Program-made: the position numbers and the translations under genes
Source: Parasulfuritortus sp037446165
Lineage (GTDB): Bacteria > Pseudomonadota > Gammaproteobacteria > Burkholderiales > Thiobacillaceae
DNA length: 11,756 nt
Assembly (NCBI GenBank): GCA_037446165.1
Contig: JBBIJC010000076.1
Span: 1-11,756, forward strand
Direction: 5' to 3'
Shown here: one piece after another, positions 1-6,265 of the stretch
Numbering within the stretch: position 1 is the stretch's first letter
How the letters are laid out: every line of letters starts with the position of its first letter
The notes under the pieces: generated by a model
What the model saw: only the letters and a program-made list of their open reading frames with translations
What the model was told of the DNA's origin: nothing
The model's database searches: none

Positions 1-39
1 GCGGGAATGACGTGGAGGTGTTGCTGGCCGGTTCATCAT
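1..39 (-). CDS. Possible start of a next operon gene, cut by the window edge
   Basis: Two in-frame ATG codons lie only 4 bases after the stop of the DUF1989 gene, and the reading frame stays open to the left edge (13 codons, beginning MMNRPATPP). A GAGG sequence a few bases upstream could serve as ribosome binding site. The spacing matches the tight packing of the genes before it, so an eighth operon gene is plausible. Thirteen residues are too few to identify a family. It could also be a chance open frame. Confidence 0.35.
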   Translation of the reverse strand, partial: MMNRPATPPRHSR

Positions 40-43
40 TGCC

Positions 44-853
44 TCACACCAGATACTGCATGTCGGTGTTGTGCAGCGCCCGGGCGTTCTCGGGCCGGAA
101 GCCGCGGCAGTAGTCGTCGGCCGGGGCGGGACCGGAGCGCCAGGCGGCAAGGCCGACCACGTCGCCCATCGGGTAGGCCGGATCGGGGTCGAGCGGGTGC
201 GGCGCAGCGGAGACGGCGACCAGCACGTCCATGTCCAGGCGCAGGTCGACGTGATCGCCGGCTTTGGTGTGCCCCGGCACGTAGTGGAAGCTGCCTTCCT
301 CGTCGACAGTCACCTTGCTGAAGAAATTCACCGGCGCGACCAGGTCGCGCTTTCCCAAGCCGTACTTGCCGATCTCGATCAGCAGGCCGTCGCGGCCTGA
401 GCGGTACATGGCGTTGCGGTAGTGCTGGTAGTCGTGCGCACCGTATTTCTCGGCCATCAGCCGGTTGTCGAGCAGCAGACCGAGCGGGTCGTGCCAGCCG
501 GTGCTGTCGGCAGTGATCGAGGCCATGGCCCGGCCCATGTCGCTCATCAGGACATGGCCCCGGGTGTAGTGGGCGGTGTGCTGGGCCTTGAGCGAATCGG
601 GCATGTTGTAGCGCTCCAGCTTTTCCTGGGCGGCGTAGAGCACTACGGACAGGTTGGCCCCGGTCTTGAGCGCGGTGAGGCGCAGGGTGACGCCGCGCGG
701 CAAGCGCCAGGACCAGTGGCCGCCACCGGGGATGACCTCGGAGAACAGCACCTTGCTGGCGTCGAGGTTGGGCGCAAAGCGGCGCCAGTGTTCCGTCGCG
801 TCGACCGGGTCTGAGGCCGGAGAATTGTTCAGAGTCATTTCCGGATGTTCCAT
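44..853 (-). CDS. DUF1989 protein, urea carboxylase-associated (UAAP1) type
   Basis: A 269-residue cytoplasmic protein with no signal peptide or membrane segment. The order of motifs is that of UAAP1, the DUF1989 protein usually found beside urea or guanidine carboxylase: GGGHWSW near residue 43, GHVLMSDMGR at 99-108, SITADSTGWHD at 112-122, KYGLGKRDL at 163-171, NFFSKV at 176-181, PHPLDP, and a C-terminal CRGFRPEN. Some DUF1989 proteins (CgdA/CgdB) form a carboxyguanidine deiminase, so a hydrolytic or accessory role on a urea- or guanidine-like compound is possible. As I recall the family, a cysteine follows the GWHD motif and another precedes PHPLDP. Here these read GWHDPLGLL and SAAPHPLDP, and the only cysteine in the protein is C249. 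The start at 853 is supported by AAGGAA 5 bases upstream and a 2-base gap after the regulator gene; an internal ATG at 838 is less likely. The partner UAAP2 is not in the window. Confidence 0.82.
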   Translation of the reverse strand: MEHPEMTLNNSPASDPVDATEHWRRFAPNLDASKVLFSEVIPGGGHWSWRLPRGVTLRLTALKTGANLSVVLYAAQEKLERYNMPDSLKAQHTAHYTRGHVLMSDMGRAMASITADSTGWHDPLGLLLDNRLMAEKYGAHDYQHYRNAMYRSGRDGLLIEIGKYGLGKRDLVAPVNFFSKVTVDEEGSFHYVPGHTKAGDHVDLRLDMDVLVAVSAAPHPLDPDPAYPMGDVVGLAAWRSGPAPADDYCRGFRPENARALHNTDMQYLV

Positions 854-855
854 GA

Positions 856-1293
856 CTATTCCTTCGGAGCGTGCAGGGGCGGGATCACCGCCGCCAGCAG
901 TTTCAGATGGCCGGTGATGACGCCGCGCAGCGAGATCATCTCGTTGGCGATGGCCTGCAGCCGGGTGGCCGGACCCTGCACCAGCAGCACTTCCAGCATC
1001 TGGTCTTCGGACAGGTGCACGTGCAGCGAGCTGATGACCTCGGCGATGTGCTGGTATTGCAGGTCGGCCAGCCGGCCCTGCAGGCCGCGCGTGGCGCGGT
1101 TGTAGAGCAGGGTCAGGGTGCCGGCCATGACCTCGTCGCCGAGGGTGCGCTTATGTTCGGCGAGCTGGTAGTTGACCATCTCGGCGATGGCCTGCGAGCG
1201 GCTGCCGTAGCCCCGGCTCGCCACCATGCGATCCAGTTCGTCGAGCAGGTCGGCGGGCAGCGAGATGCTGATGCGGCTGACGGGGGTGGACAT
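856..1293 (-). CDS. NikR-like ribbon-helix-helix transcriptional regulator with altered metal site
   Basis: A 145-residue protein that aligns without gaps over its regulatory half with E. coli NikR. Residues 7-45 form a ribbon-helix-helix DNA-binding domain (RISISLP strand, then two helices with RGYGSRSQAI). The rest is the ACT-like tetramerisation and metal domain, with LHVH at 90-93 and the late GVITGHLKLL motif. NikR binds nickel through H76, H87, H89 and C95. The matching residues here are Y80, H91, H93 and M99, so two of the four ligands are changed; a nearby H82 matches H78. It may therefore sense another metal or a small molecule, or have lost metal sensing. The start is supported by GGAG upstream, 21 bases after the ligase stop. 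Being inside the operon, it probably controls its own operon, perhaps through the palindromes around the 6266-6281 promoter. A default annotation of nickel-responsive regulator should not be trusted. Confidence 0.87.
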   Translation of the reverse strand: MSTPVSRISISLPADLLDELDRMVASRGYGSRSQAIAEMVNYQLAEHKRTLGDEVMAGTLTLLYNRATRGLQGRLADLQYQHIAEVISSLHVHLSEDQMLEVLLVQGPATRLQAIANEMISLRGVITGHLKLLAAVIPPLHAPKE

Positions 1294-1314
1294 GATTTCT
1301 CCAGTTGCTTTCGA

Positions 1315-2523
1315 TCAGAACATGTAGCTGTAACGCTCGACTTCCCACTTGCTAACCGACAGGTGATAAGTCTCCCACTCCTCGGTCTTGTAGCGGATGA
1401 ACTCGTCGCGCAGTTCGCGGCCCAATGTGGCCTCGACCAGCGGGTCGGCGGCGAAGGCGGAGACCGCCTCCTGCAGGGTCTGGGGCAGGAATTCGATGCC
1501 CCGGTCACGCCGCTCCATGTCGCTGATGGCGTACAGGTTGTCCTCGTTCGGGTTGCCGGGGTTGAGGCCCTCACGGATGCCTTCCAGGCCGGCGGCCAGG
1601 ACCAGGGTCGCGGCCAGGTAGGGGTTGACCGCGCCGTCGGCGTTGCGCGATTCGCAGCGGCCGCCGCCAGCCGGGATGCGGACCGAGTTGGTGCGGTTGT
1701 TGGANNNNNNNNNNNNNNNNNNNNNNNNNNNNNNNNNNNNNNNNNNNNNNNNNNNNNNNNNNNNNNNNNNNNNNNNNNNNNNNNNNNNNNNNNNNNNNNN
1801 NNNNGTCTTGTCGGCGAAGGGCTTGGGCATCATGGTGGCGAGCAGGCCTTCCTCCTTGGCGTAGTGCTTGGCCATGAAGCGGAAGAAGGTCAGCCGGTCG
1901 CACGTGGTCAGCGCGTCGGCGTAGTTGAAGTCGAATTCGAACTGGCCGTTGGCGTCCTCGTGGTCGAAGGAGTAGAGGTCCCAGCCCAGTTCGTTGATGG
2001 TGGTGGCCACCTTGTCCAGCCAGGAGAAATTGTCGACGAAGCCGCGCACGTCGTAGCAAGGCTTGGTCAACTTGTCGTCGGCGACCGGCACCGACAGGCT
2101 GCCATCCTCATTCTGCTTCAACAGGAAGATCTCGCACTCGATGCCGAGGTTCATGCCGTAGCCCAGCTTGGCGGCTTCCTTGAGCTGGTTCTTGAGCGCG
2201 ACCCGGGTGTTGAGCGGGTAGGGCTGGCCCTGGAAGTGGTTGTCGGCGGGGATCCAGGCGATCTTGGGTTCCCAGGGCAGCTGGATGGCACGGTCGAGAT
2301 CGGGCACCGAGGTCAGTTCGTCGTCGTTGGGCGCCTGGCCGAGGCCGTCCAGGGCATAGCCGGTGTAGCGTTCTGAGCCCTTGGCCATGTGGGCCAGGTG
2401 GTCGATCGGCACGACCTTGGCCTTGGGTACGCCGTGGATGTCGACATAGGCGCCGATGCAATATTTGACGCCCTTGTCGGTGAGTTCCTGCTTCAGGCTG
2501 GCGATCTGTTCTGGGGTGTGCAT
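1315..2523 (-). CDS. glnT: Type III (GlnT-like) glutamate-ammonia/amine ligase, interrupted by assembly gap
   Basis: An enzyme of the glutamine synthetase superfamily, GlnT/type III branch, which also includes gamma-glutamylmethylamide synthetases. It should join ammonia or an amine to glutamate using ATP in the cytoplasm. The N-terminal beta-grasp part carries AYVDIHGVPKAKVVP (residues 25-39). The catalytic part begins with GIECEIF (E129 and E131, matching metal-binding glutamates) and HEDANGQFE (188-196). After the gap come NNRTNSVRIP, NPYLAATLVLAAGLEGI and a C-terminal WEVERY typical of this branch. The start at 2523 (MHTPEQ) lies 11 bases after the creatininase stop; an upstream extension of the frame runs into that gene and is unlikely. 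The 100 N replace about 34 codons, but homologues have roughly 80 residues here, so the gap is probably underestimated. The missing part includes the glutamate/ATP site (usually GNGxHFxMS and VNSYKR). Ammonia therefore cannot be separated from methylamine or another amine as substrate. The frame is the same on both sides. Confidence 0.88.
   Translation of the reverse strand: MHTPEQIASLKQELTDKGVKYCIGAYVDIHGVPKAKVVPIDHLAHMAKGSERYTGYALDGLGQAPNDDELTSVPDLDRAIQLPWEPKIAWIPADNHFQGQPYPLNTRVALKNQLKEAAKLGYGMNLGIECEIFLLKQNEDGSLSVPVADDKLTKPCYDVRGFVDNFSWLDKVATTINELGWDLYSFDHEDANGQFEFDFNYADALTTCDRLTFFRFMAKHYAKEEGLLATMMPKPFADKXXXXXXXXXXXXXXXXXXXXXXXXXXXXXXXXXXSNNRTNSVRIPAGGGRCESRNADGAVNPYLAATLVLAAGLEGIREGLNPGNPNEDNLYAISDMERRDRGIEFLPQTLQEAVSAFAADPLVEATLGRELRDEFIRYKTEEWETYHLSVSKWEVERYSYMF
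1705..1804. other. Assembly gap of exactly 100 N
   Basis: One hundred consecutive N bases inside the glutamine synthetase-like gene. The round number suggests a scaffolding placeholder rather than a measured length. Flanking protein segments are both clearly glutamine synthetase and in the same frame. Comparison from memory with family members suggests about 240-250 missing bases. Confidence 0.97.
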
Positions 2524-2534
2524 GATGGTTTCCG

Positions 2535-3293
2535 TCAAACGGTTGCGAAGTAGGAATGGGGCAGCGGCGGGGTTTCCGCGCAGCCGGCGAGGATGGTTGC
2601 GGTGAGGTCGGCGACCAGCCAGTCGAACCACTCGCGGCCTTTCTCGACCGTGGCCAGGCTGGGCGTGCCGGTGACGCCGTTCAGGCTGGTGCGGTTGACC
2701 GGATGGGCGAACACGCAGCCGCAGGTGCGGTCGGGGTCATCGGCCTCGGCAAATTTGTCCGGCCGGACGGCCTCGGGGGCAATGGCCAGCATGATCGAGG
2801 TCTCGGCGTCGTTGGCGTGCCAGTCGGCGGCATCATGAAAGTGGAACTCGCGCACCCGCTCGCTGATGGTGGCGGTGTTGATCACCGCCACCATCAGGTC
2901 GTCGTGCTCGGCGCGCAGCATCTCCAGGGCGCAGCGCAGCGGCGCGGCGTTGGTGACGTGGGCGTTGACGATGAACAGCCGGCGGATGCCGCTGTGGTAG
3001 GCCCAGTCGCCGAGTTCCTTGACGACTTGAATGAGCGTGGTTGGCTGCAGGGCGAGCGTCCCCGGCCAGCGCCGGCTGTGACCGAGCGAGCAGCCGTAGG
3101 GCAGGACCGGCAGCATGGGCACGCCGGTCTTGTCGGCGACGGCGGCGCAGAGTGTTTCGGCGATGACGAAATCGACGCCGCTACCCAGGTGCGGGCCGTG
3201 CTGTTCGGTGGCACCCACCGGCAGGATGGCGGCGTGGCCGCACTTTGCCAGCACTTCAGGGATTTCGGACCAGGTGAGGTCAGCCCATTTCAT
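2535..3293 (-). CDS. Creatininase-family metal-dependent hydrolase
   Basis: A 252-residue cytoplasmic protein, the usual size for the creatininase family. These are mostly two-metal amidohydrolases that open cyclic amides or cleave other C-N bonds. Visible motifs: LPVGATEQHG (24-33) followed by D41, giving the metal ligands E30, H32 and D41; PYGCSLGHSRRWPGTL (65-80); VNAHVTN (109-115) with H112; and WHANDAETS (158-166) with H159 and E164. The usual NGHGGN motif (NGHYEN in true creatininase) is NAHVTN here, keeping the histidine but losing both glycines and the creatininase glutamate. In relatives of the NGHGGN type the ETS glutamate takes over metal binding, so an active site is still likely. 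The start ATG is 4 bases after the ATPase stop, with GGAG inside the ATPase gene. Between a transporter and an ammonia/amine ligase, it is the best candidate for the enzyme that releases nitrogen from the imported compound. The substrate is unknown; calling it creatininase would go too far. Confidence 0.86.
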   Translation of the reverse strand: MKWADLTWSEIPEVLAKCGHAAILPVGATEQHGPHLGSGVDFVIAETLCAAVADKTGVPMLPVLPYGCSLGHSRRWPGTLALQPTTLIQVVKELGDWAYHSGIRRLFIVNAHVTNAAPLRCALEMLRAEHDDLMVAVINTATISERVREFHFHDAADWHANDAETSIMLAIAPEAVRPDKFAEADDPDRTCGCVFAHPVNRTSLNGVTGTPSLATVEKGREWFDWLVADLTATILAGCAETPPLPHSYFATV

Positions 3294-3297
3294 CGCG

Positions 3298-4197
3298 TTA
3301 CTCCACGTTGTCGGTGACGTCGGTGAAGCGGATCAGATGCGGTTTCACCGTCTGTTCGTCTTCCGGCATGGGTTCCGGCGCCGGGTGGATCAACTCCTCC
3401 AGGCGGGCCTTGGTGGCGCGGAACTCGGGCGAGTTGAACTGGCCGGGCGAGCGCGGCCGGGGCACCGGCACCTCGATCACTTCCTGCACCTCGCCCGGAT
3501 GGGCCTTGAGCACCAGGATGCGGTCGGCGAGATAGATGGCCTCGTCGAGATCGTGGGTGATGAACAGCACGGTGACGTCGATGTTGCGCCAGATGTCGAT
3601 CAGGTGCGACTGCATCTTGGCCCGGGTCTGGGCGTCGAGCGCGCCGAACGGTTCGTCCATGAGCAGGATGCGCGGCTGGTTGACCAGGGCGCGGGCGATG
3701 GCGACGCGCTGGCGCATGCCGCCGGAAAGCTGGTGCGGATAGGAATCGGCGAACTTCTCCAGGCCGACCAGTTCCAGCCATAGCTGGGCATCGCGCTCGG
3801 CCTTGTCGTAGCCGTGGCCATTGATCTGCGGCCCGAACATGACGTTCTTCTTTACCGTCAGCCACGGAAACAGGGAGTAGCCCTGGAACACCATGCCCCG
3901 GTCCTGGCCTGGTCCGGTGATTGGCTTGCCGTCGAGCAGGGCCTCGCCGGAGGTGTGCTTGTCGAGTCCGGCCAGGATGCGGATCAGGGTCGATTTGCCG
4001 CAACCGGAGGGGCCGATGACGCAGACGAACTCACGCCGGCGGACGCTGAAGTCGATGTTGCGCAGGGCCTCGGTCTCGCCCTGGGCGGAGCGGTAGCGCT
4101 TGCCCAGGCCGCGCACTTCGAGGATGACCTCGCGTTGCCGGATGCGCTCGAAGCGCTCGCGGACGTTGTCGGACTGGTCTAGATAGCGGGTTTCCAT
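3298..4197 (-). CDS. ABC transporter ATP-binding protein (nitrate/taurine/guanidine-type)
   Basis: A 299-residue cytoplasmic ATPase that should power the adjacent permease. All nucleotide-binding motifs are intact: Walker A GPSGCGKST (62-70), Q-loop at Q105 in VFQGYSLFPW, signature LSGGMRQR (157-164), Walker B ILLMDEP (177-183) with catalytic E182, and H215 in FITHD. It belongs to the SsuB/TauB/NrtD branch. Two extensions stand out: about 23 residues before the ABC domain (METRYLDQSDNV), and a C-terminal tail ending IRFTDVTDNVE. From memory, that tail is typical of ATPases found with urea- or guanidine-carboxylase operons. The gene begins 3 bases after the permease stop and ends 4 bases before the creatininase-family start, so translational coupling is likely. 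Confidence 0.93.
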   Translation of the reverse strand: METRYLDQSDNVRERFERIRQREVILEVRGLGKRYRSAQGETEALRNIDFSVRRREFVCVIGPSGCGKSTLIRILAGLDKHTSGEALLDGKPITGPGQDRGMVFQGYSLFPWLTVKKNVMFGPQINGHGYDKAERDAQLWLELVGLEKFADSYPHQLSGGMRQRVAIARALVNQPRILLMDEPFGALDAQTRAKMQSHLIDIWRNIDVTVLFITHDLDEAIYLADRILVLKAHPGEVQEVIEVPVPRPRSPGQFNSPEFRATKARLEELIHPAPEPMPEDEQTVKPHLIRFTDVTDNVE

Positions 4198-4200
4198 GGC

Positions 4201-5169
4201 TCAAGTCCTATCCTGGGTGCGATCCCAGGGAAACAGGCGTCGGCCGAGCCGGGCCAGGATCAGGTCGGAACCGAAACCGATGATGCCGATGGTCATGATG
4301 GCGGCGTAGACGTTGTCGAAATGCTGGTAGCGGGCCTGCTGGGTGATGAACCAGGTGATGCCCGAGCTGGTGCCGATCAGCTCGGCGACGATCAGGTAGG
4401 TCCAGGCCCAGCCGAGCAGGATGCGCTGGTCGCGATAGAGATCGGGCAGGATGCCGGGCACCACCACCTTGCTGATCAGGCGGGGCCCGCGCGTGCCCAG
4501 GGTGCGGGCGGCTTCGATGATCGTGGTTTCCAGCTTGCGCGTGGTGTTGGCGATGATCAGTACCTGCTGGAACAGGGTGCCGATGACGATGATGGCGATT
4601 TTCGGGCCGTCGTAGATGCCCAGGATGGCCACCGCCAGGGCGCCGAAGGCCGGCGCCGGCAGGTAGCGGAAGAATTCGATGAACGGCTCGTTCAAGCGGC
4701 CCAGGGTGACGTAGGTGCCGGACACGATGCCAAGCGGAACACCGATCAGCGACGAGATCAGGAAGCCCCAGAAGATGATCTGGATGCTATGCCAGAGGCT
4801 GGCGGGCATTGAGGGCACGTCGGTGTCGGCGGGTGGGTGGGCGAAACCGTTATAGAGCGCTTTCGCCACCGCGTCGGGTGCCGGCAGGTAAATTGGGTTG
4901 GACGGTTTGCCGACGGGCAATGCGAGGTTCGCCTGCCGCATGTTCGCGACTTCTTCGTTGAACATGGCCTTGTCGACCAGCATGCCGACCTGGAAGTAAT
5001 CCACGCCGCCGGGGTCGGTGACGTCGACCTTGGGGTGCCAGACGAACGGCACATAGCTGACCAGGGCCCAGACCAGCAACGGCAGCAGGAAGGAGCCGAT
5101 GCCGAGCAGCGTGCGCTTGTGCGCTTCAATGTCCACGCTACTGATGAATCCATTGGCAATCGTGCTCAT
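4201..5169 (-). CDS. ABC transporter permease (SsuC/TauC-like) with long extracytoplasmic loop
   Basis: A 322-residue inner-membrane protein of the binding-protein-dependent permease family. The first membrane segment is near residues 21-43. A hydrophilic stretch of about 80 residues (45-124) follows and is probably periplasmic; the main bundle of membrane helices begins near 128. The EAA loop that docks on the ATPase is at 219-239 (EAARTLGTRGPRLISKVVVP). The core resembles SsuC/TauC, but those permeases lack so large a loop between the first two helices; I recall it from transporters near urea or guanidine carboxylase genes. GGAG precedes the ATG at 5169, which lies 35 bases after the substrate-binding protein stop. 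It is one permease subunit, presumably working as a homodimer with the next-door ATPase. Confidence 0.92.
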   Translation of the reverse strand: MSTIANGFISSVDIEAHKRTLLGIGSFLLPLLVWALVSYVPFVWHPKVDVTDPGGVDYFQVGMLVDKAMFNEEVANMRQANLALPVGKPSNPIYLPAPDAVAKALYNGFAHPPADTDVPSMPASLWHSIQIIFWGFLISSLIGVPLGIVSGTYVTLGRLNEPFIEFFRYLPAPAFGALAVAILGIYDGPKIAIIVIGTLFQQVLIIANTTRKLETTIIEAARTLGTRGPRLISKVVVPGILPDLYRDQRILLGWAWTYLIVAELIGTSSGITWFITQQARYQHFDNVYAAIMTIGIIGFGSDLILARLGRRLFPWDRTQDRT

Positions 5170-5204
5170 TTCCGCTCCGTCGTCAGGCTGGTGTGGTCAG
5201 TGGA

Positions 5205-6203
5205 TCACTTGGCGTTGGTGAAGGACGGGTCGATGTAGGCGTCGACGTTCTCGTGTGCCTTGTAGACGCCGTTGGCGACGTTGAAGTCGTCGGCGACCTT
5301 GCTCGAACCATACAGCGAGCCGAAGCCGTCGGCCTTGACGTAGACCTTCTTGCCGGCGCTCAGGTCAAGCAGCTTGGTGCCCTTGAGCAGCGGCAGGTAG
5401 ACCTCCGGCGTGACGCCGACGCGGGCAGCCATGATCTTCACGGCGTCAGGCTGGGTCTTGGGGTCGTTGATGTAATGCACGACCTTGTCCCAGACCTTGG
5501 TCACCTTGATCCAGTCGGCTTTACGTTGCTTGGCGCTGGCCGGGTTGACCGCGAGCACGTCGTAGATCAGTCCGGGCTCGTTGGCTGAGGTGTAGACCGG
5601 ACGCGAGCCGGGCAGCGCCTTCATGGCCTGGCCGGCGATCGGCTGCCAGGCGCCGATGGCTGATACGTCACCGGTGGCCAGGACTTGCGGCATCTCGTTG
5701 GTCTTGGCGTTGACCAGCTTGACGTCGGATTCCTTCATGCCAGCCTTCTTCAGGCCGTCGAGCAGCAGCAGGTGTTCGACCAGGCCTTCCTCGACCGCGA
5801 CCTTCTTGCCCTTCAGATCCTTCAGCGACTTGATGCCGGGCTTGGCGACGATCATGTCGTTGCCGTTGGAATAGTCGGTGAGCATGACCATGATGCTCTT
5901 GCCGCCAGCCGAGCCGGTGACCAGGGCGTCGCCGTTGGTCATGGTCACCGCGTCGATCTTGCCGGCCGAGAAGGCATCCATCGAGGCGGAGTAATCGAAC
6001 CATTCAAAATCCACGGGTACGCCGGCTTCCTTGAACCAGCCCTTGTCGATGGCGACCTGCCAGGCGACCCAGCCCGGCCAGTCGCTGTAGCCGATCTTGA
6101 GCGGAGCGGCAGCGTGGGCCGAAAAGGCCAGTGCCGTGGCGGCGGGAATGACCAGCCGGGTAATGAGATGCTTCAGGGTGCTGCTGAGGGACTGCACATT
6201 CAT
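5205..6203 (-). CDS. ABC transporter periplasmic substrate-binding protein, NMT1/TauA family, for a urea- or guanidine-like compound
   Basis: A 332-residue secreted binding protein. Residues 1-31 form a signal peptide (charged start, hydrophobic LVIPAATALAF core, cleavage probably after SAHA). There is no lipobox cysteine, so it should be soluble in the periplasm. The mature protein begins near APLKIGYSDWPGW and continues with the NMT1/TauA-like fold: WQVAIDKGWFKEAG, DAVTMTNGDALV, LTDYSNGNDMIVAKPGIKSL, SANEPGLIYDVLAV. These phrases are very close, from memory, to binding proteins encoded in urea-carboxylase/guanidine-carboxylase operons, so the ligand is probably small and nitrogen-rich; sequence alone cannot name it. 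The start at 6203 has AAGGAG 6 bases upstream; an in-frame ATG at 6221 lacks such a site and would overlap the ribosome binding site. It is the first gene of the operon, about 50 bases behind a sigma-54 promoter. Confidence 0.92.
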   Translation of the reverse strand: MNVQSLSSTLKHLITRLVIPAATALAFSAHAAAPLKIGYSDWPGWVAWQVAIDKGWFKEAGVPVDFEWFDYSASMDAFSAGKIDAVTMTNGDALVTGSAGGKSIMVMLTDYSNGNDMIVAKPGIKSLKDLKGKKVAVEEGLVEHLLLLDGLKKAGMKESDVKLVNAKTNEMPQVLATGDVSAIGAWQPIAGQAMKALPGSRPVYTSANEPGLIYDVLAVNPASAKQRKADWIKVTKVWDKVVHYINDPKTQPDAVKIMAARVGVTPEVYLPLLKGTKLLDLSAGKKVYVKADGFGSLYGSSKVADDFNVANGVYKAHENVDAYIDPSFTNAK

Positions 6204-6209
6204 GGTGGA

Positions 6210-6215
6210 CTCCTT
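6210..6215 (-). promoter_or_regulatory. Ribosome binding site of the substrate-binding protein gene
   Basis: On the minus strand this reads AAGGAG, 6 bases before the ATG at 6203. It decides in favour of that start over the in-frame ATG at 6221, which lies upstream of the site. Confidence 0.85.
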
Positions 6216-6237
6216 GATCAAAGGGTATTACCGAAGT

Positions 6238-6254
6238 GAATATTAGTAATATTC
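6238..6254. promoter_or_regulatory. 17-bp perfect palindrome at the predicted transcription start (candidate operator)
   Basis: GAATATTA-G-TAATATTC has perfect 8-base arms around a central G. It starts about where the sigma-54 promoter should begin transcription (near 6255) and occupies the first leader bases. A second pair, ATTACC (6227-6232) and GGTAAT (6259-6264), is centred within half a base of the same point and widens the symmetry to 38 bp. A repressor bound here could block initiation or escape. The ribbon-helix-helix regulator encoded in the operon is the obvious but unproven candidate. It could also form a weak RNA hairpin. Confidence 0.55.
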
Positions 6255-6265
6255 GATAGGTAATC

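Noticed and set aside
871..2376. Long plus-strand open frame (about 500 codons) opposite the regulator and ligase genes
   Set aside because: It runs across the N gap, has low-complexity Gly/Val/Gln/Asp-rich content typical of the antisense of GC-rich genes, and lies opposite well-recognised genes.
2524..2631. Upstream extension of the glutamine synthetase-like protein
   Set aside because: The extra 36 residues overlap the end of the creatininase-family gene and have no family resemblance; the ATG at 2523 gives the expected N-terminus.
2556..3317. Plus-strand open frame of about 250 codons opposite the creatininase-family gene
   Set aside because: The protein resembles nothing and mirrors codon bias of the minus-strand gene, which has clear family motifs.
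6204..6255. Guanidine (ykkC-type) riboswitch ahead of the transporter genes
   Set aside because: The leader after the sigma-54 promoter is only about 52 bases and AT-rich, too short for the structure, and no conserved ykkC motifs are seen.
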